Shown here piece by piece: positions 11,523 to 19,926 of a stretch of DNA of 54,318 nucleotides; position 1 is the first letter of the stretch; the number at the start of each line of letters is the position of its first letter. The position numbers and the translations under genes were made by a program. This DNA is from Oerskovia enterophila (GTDB lineage Bacteria > Actinomycetota > Actinomycetes > Actinomycetales > Cellulomonadaceae). The stretch spans positions 1 through 54,318 of the forward strand of contig NZ_MAQA01000035.1 in NCBI RefSeq assembly GCF_001692445.1, in the 5' to 3' direction. The notes under the pieces were generated by a model that saw nothing but the letters and a program-made list of their open reading frames with translations, made no database searches and had not been told where the DNA came from.

Positions 11523-12510
11523 GGGCGCCCGTGGTGCTCGGTCCGGCGGAGTCCGGCTCCGTGGTCCCGGGCCTCGCGACCGGCCGGCGCGCCAGCGCGG
11601 TCCGCAGGCCCCCGGTCTGCTCGTGCGGAGTCGCCAGGAGTGGTCCGCGAGGAGGTCCGGTCGGCACGCCCAGCAGCTCGGCCAGCGCGTGGAGTCCTGC
11701 CACGGGGCGCAGCCGCCCGAGCTCGCGGGCCAGGGCGAGGAGCCACGAGCGCTCGGCGACCGCGTCGAGGGGACGACCCTCGACGTGCGCCCGGCGCAGT
11801 CTGACGTACTCGGCGGGCACGAGGGCCGCGACCCCGGTGTGCCAGGCGTCGCTCGCCGGCAGGGTGGTGAAGGCCCCCTCGGTCATCGCGAGGTCCCCGC
11901 TCAGCCCGACCGCGAACGCCTCGTCGTCGACCGCGGCCCGGACCGCGTCCAGGCGGGCGCTCACGCCCTCCCTCCCGGCCGGGTCCTTGAGTCCCCGGAG
12001 CCGGGCGTGGCGCGCCAGGTGGGACAGGACCTCGGGGGTCGCGTCGTACCCGCTCTGAGCAGGCCGGTTGTAGAAGCACACGGGCAGGTCCGTCTCGGCG
12101 GCCACGGCCTCGAACAGGGCCACGACCTCGTCGTCGACCAGCGGGACGTACGAGAAGGGCGTGAGCACGAGCCCGTCGGCACCGCCCGCCTGCGCGGCGA
12201 CCGCGTTCCGTACTGCTCCGGCGGTCGACGCGGCCGCGATCGCGACGTGCACCGGGACCCGGCTCCCCGAGCAGCCCGGCCCGGCGTCGCGTGCGGCCCC
12301 GACGGCCGTGCCCACCACCGCGGCGCGCTCCTCGGGGGAGAGCGACGTGCCCGCACCCGACGACGCGAGGAGAGTGACGCCGTCGACCCCTGCGCGTACC
12401 GCGCCCGCCACGAGGCCCGCCAGGGCACCCAGGTCCGGGTCGCCCGAGCCCTGCTCCAGGGGAGTGATCGGATAGGCGAGCAGCCCGCTGAAGGGCGACG
12501 GCACGGTCAT
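11515..12510 (-). CDS. DapA/NAL-family aldolase-like protein
   Basis: 331-aa TIM-barrel protein of the dihydrodipicolinate synthase/N-acetylneuraminate lyase family, which uses a Schiff-base lysine for aldol chemistry on keto acids. Lys175 in LRGLKDPAG and the Tyr in CFYNRP match the catalytic pair. The substrate-binding loop that reads GTTGE in true DapA is here LLASSGAGTSLSPEE, so lysine biosynthesis is unlikely; a keto-acid/sugar-acid lyase is more plausible. The C-terminus carries an extra Pro/Ala/Thr-rich tail. ATG at 12510 is used since upstream sequence lacks coding character; no clear ribosome site. It is divergent from the MetE-like gene with an 81-base gap. Confidence 0.8.
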   Translation of the reverse strand: MTVPSPFSGLLAYPITPLEQGSGDPDLGALAGLVAGAVRAGVDGVTLLASSGAGTSLSPEERAAVVGTAVGAARDAGPGCSGSRVPVHVAIAAASTAGAVRNAVAAQAGGADGLVLTPFSYVPLVDDEVVALFEAVAAETDLPVCFYNRPAQSGYDATPEVLSHLARHARLRGLKDPAGREGVSARLDAVRAAVDDEAFAVGLSGDLAMTEGAFTTLPASDAWHTGVAALVPAEYVRLRRAHVEGRPLDAVAERSWLLALARELGRLRPVAGLHALAELLGVPTGPPRGPLLATPHEQTGGLRTALARRPVARPGTTEPDSAGPSTTGAPR

Positions 12511-12578
12511 CTGCGCGATGCTGCCACACGAGCGGGCCCGAGGGATGAACGTCCTGCCGTCCGATCGTTGCCCGCGCC

Positions 12579-12584
12579 TACGAT
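12579..12584 (+). promoter_or_regulatory. -10 box of a leaderless promoter for the MetE-like gene
   Basis: TACGAT, a good actinobacterial -10, lies exactly seven bases before the ATG at 12592, placing the transcript start on the start codon. Confidence 0.65.
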
Positions 12585-12591
12585 GGCGACC

Positions 12592-13701
12592 ATGACCCAG
12601 GACCTGATCCCTGACCTCGTCGCGCCCGCCGACACCTCGACGCTCGTGCGTGGCGCCCACCTCGTGGGCTCCGTGAACCTCCCCACCGCCGAGGACACGT
12701 TCCGCACCGTCGCCGCGCACGCGGGCACCCACCTCCGGCGGATCCCCGACGGCGAGGTCGGCGAGAGGTTCCACTGGATCCTGTTCCAGGGCGCGCGCTT
12801 CGAGGCCGTGCCCGGCCTGGCGCGCCTCCCGATCGACCCCGTGATCGTCGCCGGGTTCGACGTGCGCCCGCACGTGCTCGACGGCTCGGTCGCTCCGGGA
12901 GACCTGACGTTCGGCGAGCTGGGCTACGCGGCGGCCGCGACGTCCTCGTACGCGGACTTCGCGCGACTGCGCGACGAGGGCGTCATCCCGGTCGGGACCC
13001 GCTTCCAGGTCTGCCTGCCCACGCCGCTCGCCCCCGTCGTGGCGTTCGCCGTGCCCGACGCGCGTGCGGCCGTCCACACGGCCTACGAGGCGGCGATGCT
13101 GCGCGAGATCGAGGCGATCGTCGCGGCCGTCCCCGCCGAGGACCTGGCGATCCAGCTCGACCTCGCGAGCGAGTTCGCGCTCGTCGAGGGCGCGAACCTC
13201 GGGGCCGGACCCGCGCAGGCGTGGTTCGCGGTCGACTCCGACGAGGTGCTCGCCGGGTGCGTCGCGCGCGCGGCCCGTGTGGCCTCCGCGGTCCCGGCGG
13301 GCGCCGAGCTCGGGTTCCACCTCTGCTACGGCGACGTGGCCGAGAAGCACTTCGTCGAGCCCGCCGACGCGCGCCGGCTCGTCGAGGTCGCGAACGGGCT
13401 CGCCACGACCGTGACCCGCGAGATCGACTGGTTCCACCTGCCCGTGCCGATCGAGCGCGACGACGTCGAGTACGTCGCGCCGCTCGCCGACCTCGCGATC
13501 GACCCGGCGACCGAGCTCTACCTGGGTGTGGTCCACCACGAGGACGGCCAGGAGGGCGCGCTGCGCCGCCTCGCAGCCGCGGCGCAGGTCCTGGGCGAGC
13601 GCGAGATCGGCGTCGGGACCGAGTGCGGGTTCGGGCGCGGCCCGAGCGAGCGCACCGCGCCCCTGCTCGAGCTGCACGCCGCGGTCGCGCGCGCCTGGTA
13701 G
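12592..13701 (+). CDS. MetE/UROD-like TIM-barrel zinc protein of unknown substrate
   Basis: 369-aa cytoplasmic protein resembling only the C-terminal catalytic barrel of cobalamin-independent methionine synthase. His243 and Cys245 (FHLCYGD) and Cys345 (TECGFGR) are spaced like the zinc ligands of MetE; the expected Glu ligand lies between them but I cannot assign it. The MetE N-terminal half and its folate-binding residues are absent. An N-terminal SVNLP...RRIPDGEVGER block marks a distinct subfamily. Starts: ATG at 12592 is leaderless after TACGAT; ATG at 12583 is inside the -10 box. Possible roles include methyl or thiol transfer to a small molecule. It sits back to back with the DapA-like gene, suggesting a shared but unknown pathway. 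Confidence 0.72.
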   Translation: MTQDLIPDLVAPADTSTLVRGAHLVGSVNLPTAEDTFRTVAAHAGTHLRRIPDGEVGERFHWILFQGARFEAVPGLARLPIDPVIVAGFDVRPHVLDGSVAPGDLTFGELGYAAAATSSYADFARLRDEGVIPVGTRFQVCLPTPLAPVVAFAVPDARAAVHTAYEAAMLREIEAIVAAVPAEDLAIQLDLASEFALVEGANLGAGPAQAWFAVDSDEVLAGCVARAARVASAVPAGAELGFHLCYGDVAEKHFVEPADARRLVEVANGLATTVTREIDWFHLPVPIERDDVEYVAPLADLAIDPATELYLGVVHHEDGQEGALRRLAAAAQVLGEREIGVGTECGFGRGPSERTAPLLELHAAVARAW

Positions 13702-13775
13702 GTCGCGACCGGTTCGGCCACGCGCCCGGGCGCACCCGCACGGCCAGGGTGCGCTCCGGCGTCGGGCAGGACGCA

Positions 13776-13813
13776 CGAACGGTCGGCAGCCCGGAAGGGG
13801 TGCCGACCGTTCG
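13776..13813. terminator. Bidirectional terminator
   Basis: 13-bp perfect stem (13776-13788 with 13801-13813), 12-base loop, between the convergent MetE-like and ThuA genes. Confidence 0.8.
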
Positions 13814-13839
13814 CGTCGGTGCTCAGGAGAGGCGGCGCC

Positions 13840-14505
13840 TCACCGGCTGGCCCACAGCAGGCCGCGCTCGATCACGGTGCGCAGGTCCGGGCTCTCGAGG
13901 TCCGAGAGCTGGTGACCCGGCGCGCACACGAAGATCTTGCCCGCGCCCCACTGCCGGGTCCAGATCGAGGGCGACACCACGGGCGAGCGCCACGGCGAGT
14001 CGGCCGTGGGCTGGATCGTCGTGGTCGCGAGGACCTCGTTGAGCGAGTCCGCGAGCACCCAGTACTGCTCGGAGTTCAGGTGGAACGGGCCGAGCCCGGC
14101 CACGAGCGGATGGTCCGCGTGCTCGGGCAGGACCTCCACGGTGTGCTCGACCAGGTCGCCGGGGTGGGCGGCGAACTGCCCACCGAGCATCTGCAGGTAG
14201 TCCGTGGCCATGCGGAACGAGTCGATGATCCCGCCGTGCCAGCCGGCGAGACCGGCGCCGTTGGTCACCGCCTCGCGCAGACCACGCATCTCGTCGGGCA
14301 GGATCTCGCCCATGGTCCAGGACTGGACGATCAGGTCGACGCCCGCCATGTACCCGGCGTCGGCATAGACCTCGAGCGAGGACTCGACGTCGACGTCGAA
14401 GCCCGACTCCTCGAGGAAAGGGAGGAAGAGGTCGGTGCTCTCCTCGGGGGAGTGGCCTGGCCATCCTCCCCGGACGATCAGGGCCCGACGGTCCGGCACG
14501 CTCAT
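13840..14505 (-). CDS. Cytoplasmic single-domain ThuA protein
   Basis: 221-aa protein of the ThuA family (type-I glutamine-amidotransferase-like fold). Rhizobial ThuA works with the dehydrogenase ThuB in use of trehalose and other disaccharides through 3-keto derivatives. There is no signal peptide, in contrast to the three secreted giants that start with the same domain. Visible segments are LIVRGGWPGHSPEES, LIVQSWTMGEI, LAGWHGGIIDSF and DHPLVAGLGPFHL. The ATG at 14505 follows a GGAGGA box by about four bases. The gene is 17 bases downstream of the ROK regulator, so the two form an operon. I infer that it acts on an imported keto-sugar conjugate; the exact reaction is unproven. Confidence 0.85.
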   Translation of the reverse strand: MSVPDRRALIVRGGWPGHSPEESTDLFLPFLEESGFDVDVESSLEVYADAGYMAGVDLIVQSWTMGEILPDEMRGLREAVTNGAGLAGWHGGIIDSFRMATDYLQMLGGQFAAHPGDLVEHTVEVLPEHADHPLVAGLGPFHLNSEQYWVLADSLNEVLATTTIQPTADSPWRSPVVSPSIWTRQWGAGKIFVCAPGHQLSDLESPDLRTVIERGLLWASR

Positions 14506-14522
14506 GAGTCCTCCGTTGGCGC

Positions 14523-15710
14523 TCACGCGATCAGGGCATCGATCGCTGCGGGAGACAGTACGTGATCGATCGCCATGGCGCTTGCACCGAGCACGCCCGC
14601 CTGCCCGCGAGCCTGCGACGTGACGATGCGCAGGTGCTGCGTGGCGAGGGGGAGCGAGCGCTGGTAGACGATCTCGCGGATGCCCGCGATCAGGTGCTCC
14701 CCGGCCTCCGCGATGATGCCGCCGACCACGATCATGGAGGGGTTGAGCAGGCTCACGCACGCCGCCAGGACGGCCCCGATGTCGCGACCGGCCTGACGGA
14801 CGGCGTGGCTCGCCATGAGGTCGCCGCCGCGCACGAGCGTGACGACGTCGCCGCTGTTGAGGGCCTCGAGGCCCTCCTTCTTCAGCGCGCCGGCGATCGC
14901 CTGGCCGCTCGCGACGGCCTCGAGGCAGCCGATGTTGCCGCACCGGCAGGGCGTGTCGGTCGCGTTGGGGACGGCGATGTGGCCGATGTCGCCCGCGGCC
15001 CCCTGGGCGCCGCGGCGGAGCTCGCCGTCCGAGATGACGCCCGCGCCGATGCCCGTGGCGACCTTGACGAAGAGCATGTCGCTGACCGTGGGCCACGCCG
15101 TGCGGTGCTCGCCGAGCGCCATGATGTTGACGTCGTTGTCCACGAGGACCGAGGCGTCGAAGGTCTTGCCCAGGATCGCGGGGACGTCGACGTCGTCCCA
15201 CGCGGGCATGATGGGCGGGTTGATGGGCCGACCGGTCGAGTGCTCGACCGGGCCGGGCAGGCCGACGCCGACGCTCACGAGGTCCTTGAGGTCGCGTCCT
15301 GCCGCGGCGATGAGCTTCTCGCCCGTCTCCGCGACCCAGGCGAGGACCGTCTCCGGTCCCTCGGAGATCGACAGGGGTGCGTCGATCTCTGCGAGGACGT
15401 TCGAGGCGAGGTCCGTGACCGCGAGGCGCGCGTGCGTCGCGCCGAGGTCCACCGCGAGGACGATCCGTGCACCGGGGCTGAAGGCGAAGGTCACCGGGGG
15501 GCGCCCACCGGTCGAGCTCGCCTCGCCCGCGGGCGCGATGAGCCCCGAGGCCATCAGCAGGTCGATGCGGGCGGCGATCGTGGACCGCGCCTGCCCGGTG
15601 ATCGCTGCGAGGTCAGCCCGTGTCCGGGGTTGGCCGTCGCGGAGCAGCTGGAACATGTCCCCGGCGCCTGTGGGGCGTGGGGCGAACTTCAGCAGTTCCT
15701 CGGTGGGCAC
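14523..15710 (-). CDS. ROK-family transcriptional repressor
   Basis: 395-aa sugar-responsive regulator. Residues about 15-75 form a MarR-like winged helix (TRADLAAITGQARSTIAARI); residues about 85-390 form the ROK sugar-binding fold with VDLGATHARLAV, a DNDVN segment, GDIGHIAV and the zinc motif CRCGNIGCLE near residue 255. NagC, Mlc and XylR are known members that bind a sugar or sugar phosphate and leave DNA. It is divergent from the ABC transporter at 16074 and co-directional with thuA. A CTTnTG-N12-CAnAAG motif at 15776 overlaps the -35 of its own predicted promoter, and copies of the motif sit on both transporter promoters, so it is the likely local regulator and autoregulator. Confidence 0.92.
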   Translation of the reverse strand: MPTEELLKFAPRPTGAGDMFQLLRDGQPRTRADLAAITGQARSTIAARIDLLMASGLIAPAGEASSTGGRPPVTFAFSPGARIVLAVDLGATHARLAVTDLASNVLAEIDAPLSISEGPETVLAWVAETGEKLIAAAGRDLKDLVSVGVGLPGPVEHSTGRPINPPIMPAWDDVDVPAILGKTFDASVLVDNDVNIMALGEHRTAWPTVSDMLFVKVATGIGAGVISDGELRRGAQGAAGDIGHIAVPNATDTPCRCGNIGCLEAVASGQAIAGALKKEGLEALNSGDVVTLVRGGDLMASHAVRQAGRDIGAVLAACVSLLNPSMIVVGGIIAEAGEHLIAGIREIVYQRSLPLATQHLRIVTSQARGQAGVLGASAMAIDHVLSPAAIDALIA

Positions 15711-15756
15711 GATGTATCACGGAGCCTCTCGTTACTACGCAGTGGTGGCGCTCTCT

Positions 15757-15786
15757 AGCGTACTGCGATCTTCGGCTTTTGCTTGA
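15757..15786 (-). promoter_or_regulatory. Putative promoter of the ROK-thuA operon
   Basis: On the minus strand TCAAGC (15786-15781) and TACGCT (15762-15757) are separated by 18 bases, about 47 bases upstream of the ROK start. The -35 lies inside the 24-bp operator, which would give autoregulation. Confidence 0.45.
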
Positions 15787-15811
15787 CGATCGACAGAAGC
15801 CGACCTAGCGT
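15776..15811 (+). promoter_or_regulatory. Operator O1 with a right-facing promoter (P1)
   Basis: Palindrome-like arms CTTTTG (15776-15781) and CAGAAG (15794-15799) with 12 bases between. TTGACG at 15783, a 17-base spacer and TAGCGT at 15806 form a right-facing promoter in the same register as P2 and P3. A transcript from P1 would carry a leader of about 255 bases, beginning with a hairpin at 15819-15840 (GCCGCGGC twice). The rest of the 363-base gap 15711-16073 shows no gene. Confidence 0.7.
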
Positions 15812-16030
15812 GTGGTTTGCCGCGGCAGCGACGCCGCGGCGGACGGAGTCTCGCACCTCCACCTGTCAGTAGCGTGAGAACCCCGACATTCTGCCCTTGT
15901 TGCCTCTCCTGATCGACTCGTCCCGGCCTGCTCGCGCGGCCGGACGTGAGTCAGAGTCTCGGCCGGCGCGCCGCGTCCCCGCGCCCACTTTTGCTGGTCA
16001 CGGGTCGGTAACGAAGCAAAAGATCGAGAC

Positions 16031-16066
16031 CTTCTGATTGACGCTCGTCAAAAGGTCGGCTAGTTT
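16031..16066 (+). promoter_or_regulatory. Operator O2 and leaderless promoter P2 of operon A
   Basis: Arms CTTCTG (16031-16036) and CAAAAG (16049-16054). TTGACG at 16038, 17-base spacer, TAGTTT at 16061; the ATG at 16074 follows seven bases later. Extra CTTTTGC (15988-15994) and GCAAAAG (16016-16022) half-site-like copies lie upstream. Predicted ROK binding would block -35 recognition. Confidence 0.8.
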
Positions 16067-16073
16067 CTCTCAC

Positions 16074-17600
16074 ATGGTCAACGCAGACCCTCAGCCCACC
16101 AGGCCGCTCCTGCAGATGCGGAGCATCGTCAAGCAGTTTCCCGGCGCCCGAGCACTCGACGGCGTCGATCTCGACATCCTCCCCGGAGAGGTGCACTGCC
16201 TCCTCGGGCAGAACGGTGCCGGCAAGTCGACCCTCATCAAGGTGCTCGCCGGTGCACACCAGCCCAACGAGGGGCAGATCCTCATCGACGGGGAGCCCGT
16301 CACCATCCCTCACCCCGTCGCCGCGCTCAAGCTCGGCGTCGCCACCATGTACCAGGAGCTCGACGTCGTCGACGGTCTGACCGTCGCCGAGAACATCTAC
16401 CTGGGGCACGAGCTGTCGACCGTCGGCTTCTCCAACCGGCGCCTCGTCGCCAAGAACACCCGCGCGCTCATGAAGCGGCTCGGGCACCCCGAGATCTCGC
16501 CCCACCGCGAGGTGGGGGAGCTGTCCGCCGCGGGCAAGCAGATCGTGTCCATGGCCCGTGCCCTCTCGCACGACGCTCGGGTCATCGTCATGGACGAGCC
16601 CTCCGCGGTGCTCGACAGCGAAGAGGTCGAGAACCTCTTCCGCGTGGTCCAGGAGCTCACGTCCAGCGGCGTCGCGATCGTCTACATCTCGCACCGGCTC
16701 GAGGAGATCCGGCAGATCGGCGACCGGATCACCGTCCTCAAGGACGGGCGCACGGTCGCTCAGAACCTCCAGGTCGCGCAGACGCCCACCGCCGAGCTCA
16801 TCAAGCTCATGACGGGCCGCGCGGTCGACAACGTCTTCCCGGCCCGCGAGCCGGTCGCCGAGGAGGCCGAGGTGCTGCTCGCGGTCGAGTCGCTCGGCCT
16901 CAAGGGCGAGTTCTCGGACGTTTCCTTCGAGGTGCGTGCGGGCGAGGTCGTCGGCTTCGCCGGTCTCGTCGGCTCGGGCCGCTCCGAGATCCTCGAGACC
17001 GTCTACGGCGCGCGCCGCCCGACCGAGGGGACCGTCACGGTCGGGGGCGCGAAGCTCCGGGCCGGATCGGTCGCCGCGGCGGTCGACGCAGGCATCGGCC
17101 TGTGCCCCGAGGAGCGCAAGAGCCAGGGGCTCCTCCTCGACGAGCCCGTGTACCGCAACATCACGCTCTCGACGTTCGGGCGCTTCGCCAAGAGCGGGTT
17201 CCTCGACGAGCAGGCCGAGAGGTCGGCCGCGCAGGAGCAGGCGGTCGCGCTCGACCTGCGGCCCGCCGGGGTCGAGCGGCACGCGCGGACGCTGTCCGGC
17301 GGGAACCAGCAGAAGGCGCTCCTGGCGCGCTGGCTCGTCCGCGGCTGCCGCGTCCTGCTGCTCGACGAGCCCACCCGTGGCGTCGACGTCGGGGCGCGCG
17401 CCGAGATCTACACGCTCATCCGCGACCTCGCGGCCTCGGGGGCTGCGGTCCTCGTGGTCTCGAGCGAGATCGACGAGGTGCTCGGTCTGTCAGACCGCGT
17501 CCTCGTGATCTCGGAGGGCCGCGTCGTCCACCAGGGACCAGCAGATTCGATCGACGAGCACGGTGTGCTCGACCTCGTCATGGAAGGAAGTGCCGCGTGA
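16074..17600 (+). CDS. Sugar ABC transporter, duplicated ATP-binding subunit (RbsA/XylG/MglA type)
   Basis: 508-aa energy-coupling subunit with two nucleotide-binding domains, powering uptake of a monosaccharide-like solute. The first domain has Walker A GQNGAGKST, Walker B VIVMDEPSA; the second has the relaxed Walker A GLVGSGRSE, signature LSGGNQQK and Walker B LLLDEPTRG. The unequal halves are normal for CUT2 transporters. Start ATG 16074 is leaderless, seven bases after TAGTTT. The GTG start of the permease overlaps the stop (GTGA). Gene order ATPase-permease-binding protein-dehydrogenase suggests import followed by oxidation. Substrate not deducible from sequence alone; context favours a keto sugar or pentose-like compound. 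Confidence 0.94.
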   Translation: MVNADPQPTRPLLQMRSIVKQFPGARALDGVDLDILPGEVHCLLGQNGAGKSTLIKVLAGAHQPNEGQILIDGEPVTIPHPVAALKLGVATMYQELDVVDGLTVAENIYLGHELSTVGFSNRRLVAKNTRALMKRLGHPEISPHREVGELSAAGKQIVSMARALSHDARVIVMDEPSAVLDSEEVENLFRVVQELTSSGVAIVYISHRLEEIRQIGDRITVLKDGRTVAQNLQVAQTPTAELIKLMTGRAVDNVFPAREPVAEEAEVLLAVESLGLKGEFSDVSFEVRAGEVVGFAGLVGSGRSEILETVYGARRPTEGTVTVGGAKLRAGSVAAAVDAGIGLCPEERKSQGLLLDEPVYRNITLSTFGRFAKSGFLDEQAERSAAQEQAVALDLRPAGVERHARTLSGGNQQKALLARWLVRGCRVLLLDEPTRGVDVGARAEIYTLIRDLAASGAAVLVVSSEIDEVLGLSDRVLVISEGRVVHQGPADSIDEHGVLDLVMEGSAA

Positions 17601-18649
17601 GCGAGCAGGAGGTGTCCACCGCAACCGTCGTGGACGGGTCGGCGCACGCCGGGAGCTCCGGTTCATCCGGTCCCGCGTCGGCGCGCCGGAATTTGTTCAA
17701 TGGATCGATGGGTCGGAACATCGGCCTGGTCCTCGCCCTCGTGGCGCTCTGCATCGTCGGCTACGTCACGGCCGGAGAGCGGTTCGCGAGCATCGACAAC
17801 GTCCTGACGATCCTCCGCATGGCCGCCGTGATCGGCGTCCTGAGCATCGGCATGACCTTCGTCATCACGGCAGGGGGCATCGACCTCTCGGTCGGCTCCG
17901 TCATGGGCCTGTCGACCGTCTGGGCCAGCACGCTCGCGACCCAGACCATGGCTGCCGACACCCACTGGATCGTCATGGTCGGCACGGCCCTCGCGGTCGG
18001 TACGGTCTGCGGTCTCGTCAACGGCGTCCTCATCGCCTACGGCAAGGTCGTCGCCTTCATGGCGACCCTCGCCATGATGGTCGGCGCCCGAGGGCTCGCC
18101 GAGATGATCTCCAACCGGCAGACCCAGATCGTCACGGTCAAGCCCTTCCTCACCTTCTTCCGCGCCGACTTCATCGGGATCCCGGTCCTCGTGTGGATGT
18201 TCGTCGTGGTCGCGGTCGCGGGGTGGATCCTCCTCAACCGCACGACGTTCGGCCGACGCACCATCGCGGTCGGCGGCAACCCCGAGGCCGCGCGCCTCGC
18301 GGGCATCAAGGTCAAGCGTCACCTCATGTACCTCTACTGCCTCGTGGGCTTCACGGCCGGCATCGCCGCGGTCATGATGCTCGGCCGCACCACGGCCGGT
18401 TCCTCGACGAACGGCCTGTTCTACGAGCTCGACGTCATCGCGGCCGTCGTCGTCGGCGGGACGCTCCTCGTGGGCGGCCGCGGCACGATCGTCGGCACGG
18501 TGTTCGGCGTCCTGATCTTCATGACGCTGACCAACATCTTCACGCTGAACAACATGTCGACCTCGGCGCAGAACGTGGCGAAGGGCGTGATCATCGTGGT
18601 CGCCGTGCTCCTCCAGCAGCGCTTCGCGTCGCGCACCAGATCCGACTAG
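17597..18649 (+). CDS. Sugar ABC transporter permease (RbsC-like)
   Basis: 350-aa integral membrane protein of the CUT2/branched-chain permease fold, with about eight to ten hydrophobic spans and the family signature ITAGGIDLSVGSVMGL and GGRGTIVGTVFGVLI. A Ser/Gly-rich cytoplasmic N-terminus of about 35 residues precedes the first span. The GTG at 17597 overlaps the ATPase stop by three bases, so it is translationally coupled. As only one permease gene is present, it should act as a homodimer, unlike operon B which encodes two different permeases. Confidence 0.93.
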   Translation: MSEQEVSTATVVDGSAHAGSSGSSGPASARRNLFNGSMGRNIGLVLALVALCIVGYVTAGERFASIDNVLTILRMAAVIGVLSIGMTFVITAGGIDLSVGSVMGLSTVWASTLATQTMAADTHWIVMVGTALAVGTVCGLVNGVLIAYGKVVAFMATLAMMVGARGLAEMISNRQTQIVTVKPFLTFFRADFIGIPVLVWMFVVVAVAGWILLNRTTFGRRTIAVGGNPEAARLAGIKVKRHLMYLYCLVGFTAGIAAVMMLGRTTAGSSTNGLFYELDVIAAVVVGGTLLVGGRGTIVGTVFGVLIFMTLTNIFTLNNMSTSAQNVAKGVIIVVAVLLQQRFASRTRSD

Positions 18650-18688
18650 CCCCGCCGTCGGGACTTCTCGAACCGCACCACCGCACGA

Positions 18689-18709
18689 CGGCCCCGCCCC
18701 GCGGGGCCG
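18689..18709 (+). other. Intercistronic GC hairpin before the binding-protein gene
   Basis: 9-bp perfect stem and three-base loop (18689-18697 with 18701-18709) in the 124-base gap between permease and binding protein. Such hairpins often set higher mRNA stability for the binding protein. Confidence 0.55.
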
Positions 18710-18773
18710 GACCCCCAGCACGTCCAGCACGTCCCAACCAGCACCAGCAGGACCAGAATCAAGGGAGATCCTC

Positions 18774-19838
18774 ATGTCCGCTCGTACCCGTACCCCGATG
18801 CCACGCCGCCTGGCCCTCGCGACCGTCGCGCTCACCTCGGTCGCGCTGTTCGCCTCGGCCTGCACCTCGAACACGCCGGCCCCCGCGGAGACCAGCGCCG
18901 CTGCCGTCGCCCCGGGCGCGTCGTCGGACAACGACGCCTCGGGCGAGAAGGTCGTCATCGGCTTCTCGGCGCCCGCCGCCGACCACGGCTGGATGGGTGC
19001 CATCACCAAGGCCGCCCAGGCCGAGGCCGCCAAGTACGACGACGTCGACCTCAAGGTCGCCGAGGGCACCAACGACGTCAACCTCCAGATCAGCCAGATC
19101 GAGACGTTCATCAACGACGGCGTCGACGCGATCGTCATCCTCCCGTTCGACGGCGCGGCACTCACCGAGGTCGCGACCCAGGCCATGGAGGCCGGCATCA
19201 CGGTCATCAACGTCGACCGCGAGTTCTCGAGCCCGTTCGCGGCCCGCTCGACGGTCCTCGGCGACAACTACGGCATGGGCGTGAGCGCCGGCACCTACAT
19301 CTGCGAGCAGCTGGGCGACAACAAGGACGCGGTCGTCGCGGAGATCGCCGGGATCGACTCGCTGCCCCTGACCCAGGACCGCAGCAAGGGCTTCGCCGAC
19401 GCGCTCGAGGGCTGCGGGCTCGAGGTCAACAACCGCGTCGCGGCAGACTTCACGGTCCAGGGCGGCGAGCAGGCCGCTGCCAACCTGCTCCAGGCCGCAC
19501 CCAAGATCGACGCGATCTGGAACCACGACGACGACCAGGGCGTCGGCGTCCTCGCGGCGATCGACAACGCGGGCCGTGACGAGTTCTTCATGGTCGGCGG
19601 CGCCGGCTCGGCGAACGTCATGCGCTCGATCGAGGCCGACGACACCGTCCTCAAGGCGACGGTCATCTACCCCTCGACCCAGGCGGCCGACGGCATCAAG
19701 CTGGCCCGTCTGATCGAGCACGGCAAGTCGATGAGCGACCTCGCCTCGATCGGCGTGCCGCGTCAGATCCAGCTCTTCGCGCCGGTCGTGACCAAGGACA
19801 ACGTCGACGAGTACCTGCCGTCGGCCTTCGAGTCCTGA
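18774..19838 (+). CDS. Sugar-binding lipoprotein of operon A ABC transporter
   Basis: 354-aa periplasmic-binding-protein type I (RbsB-like, Peripla_BP_4) lipoprotein. The signal peptide ends in a lipobox with Cys30 (FASAC), anchoring it outside the membrane; a Ser/Ala/Pro linker follows to about residue 55. The body shows VVIGFSAPAADHGWMGAI, FINDGVDAIVILPFDG, ITVINVDREF and IWNHDDDQGVGVLAAI, typical of ribose/xylose/rhamnose-binding proteins. It receives the solute and hands it to the permease at 17597. RBS GGGAG lies upstream of the ATG at 18774. The HDDDQG segment replaces the more usual ND of ribose binders, so specificity may differ. Confidence 0.92.
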   Translation: MSARTRTPMPRRLALATVALTSVALFASACTSNTPAPAETSAAAVAPGASSDNDASGEKVVIGFSAPAADHGWMGAITKAAQAEAAKYDDVDLKVAEGTNDVNLQISQIETFINDGVDAIVILPFDGAALTEVATQAMEAGITVINVDREFSSPFAARSTVLGDNYGMGVSAGTYICEQLGDNKDAVVAEIAGIDSLPLTQDRSKGFADALEGCGLEVNNRVAADFTVQGGEQAAANLLQAAPKIDAIWNHDDDQGVGVLAAIDNAGRDEFFMVGGAGSANVMRSIEADDTVLKATVIYPSTQAADGIKLARLIEHGKSMSDLASIGVPRQIQLFAPVVTKDNVDEYLPSAFES

Positions 19839-19853
19839 GCACGACCCACCCCT

Positions 19854-19903
19854 GACGTCGCCGGCGGGGCGCAGCGCCCCGGCGGGCGCCCCGCCGCGAC
19901 GTC
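19854..19903 (+). other. Strong hairpin between binding protein and dehydrogenase
   Basis: Arms 19854-19860 plus 19862-19872 pair with 19886-19896 plus 19897-19903 (18 pairs, one bulge). It may partly terminate or stabilise the upstream mRNA so that the binding protein is made in excess over the dehydrogenase. Confidence 0.65.
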
Positions 19904-19926
19904 CACCACGAAAGGAAGTGCCTGAG

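Noticed and set aside
16926-17000. Relaxed second Walker A (GLVGSGRSE) in the ABC ATPase, also in the operon B paralogue
   Set aside because: This asymmetry is normal for RbsA/XylG-type ATPases and not a new feature.
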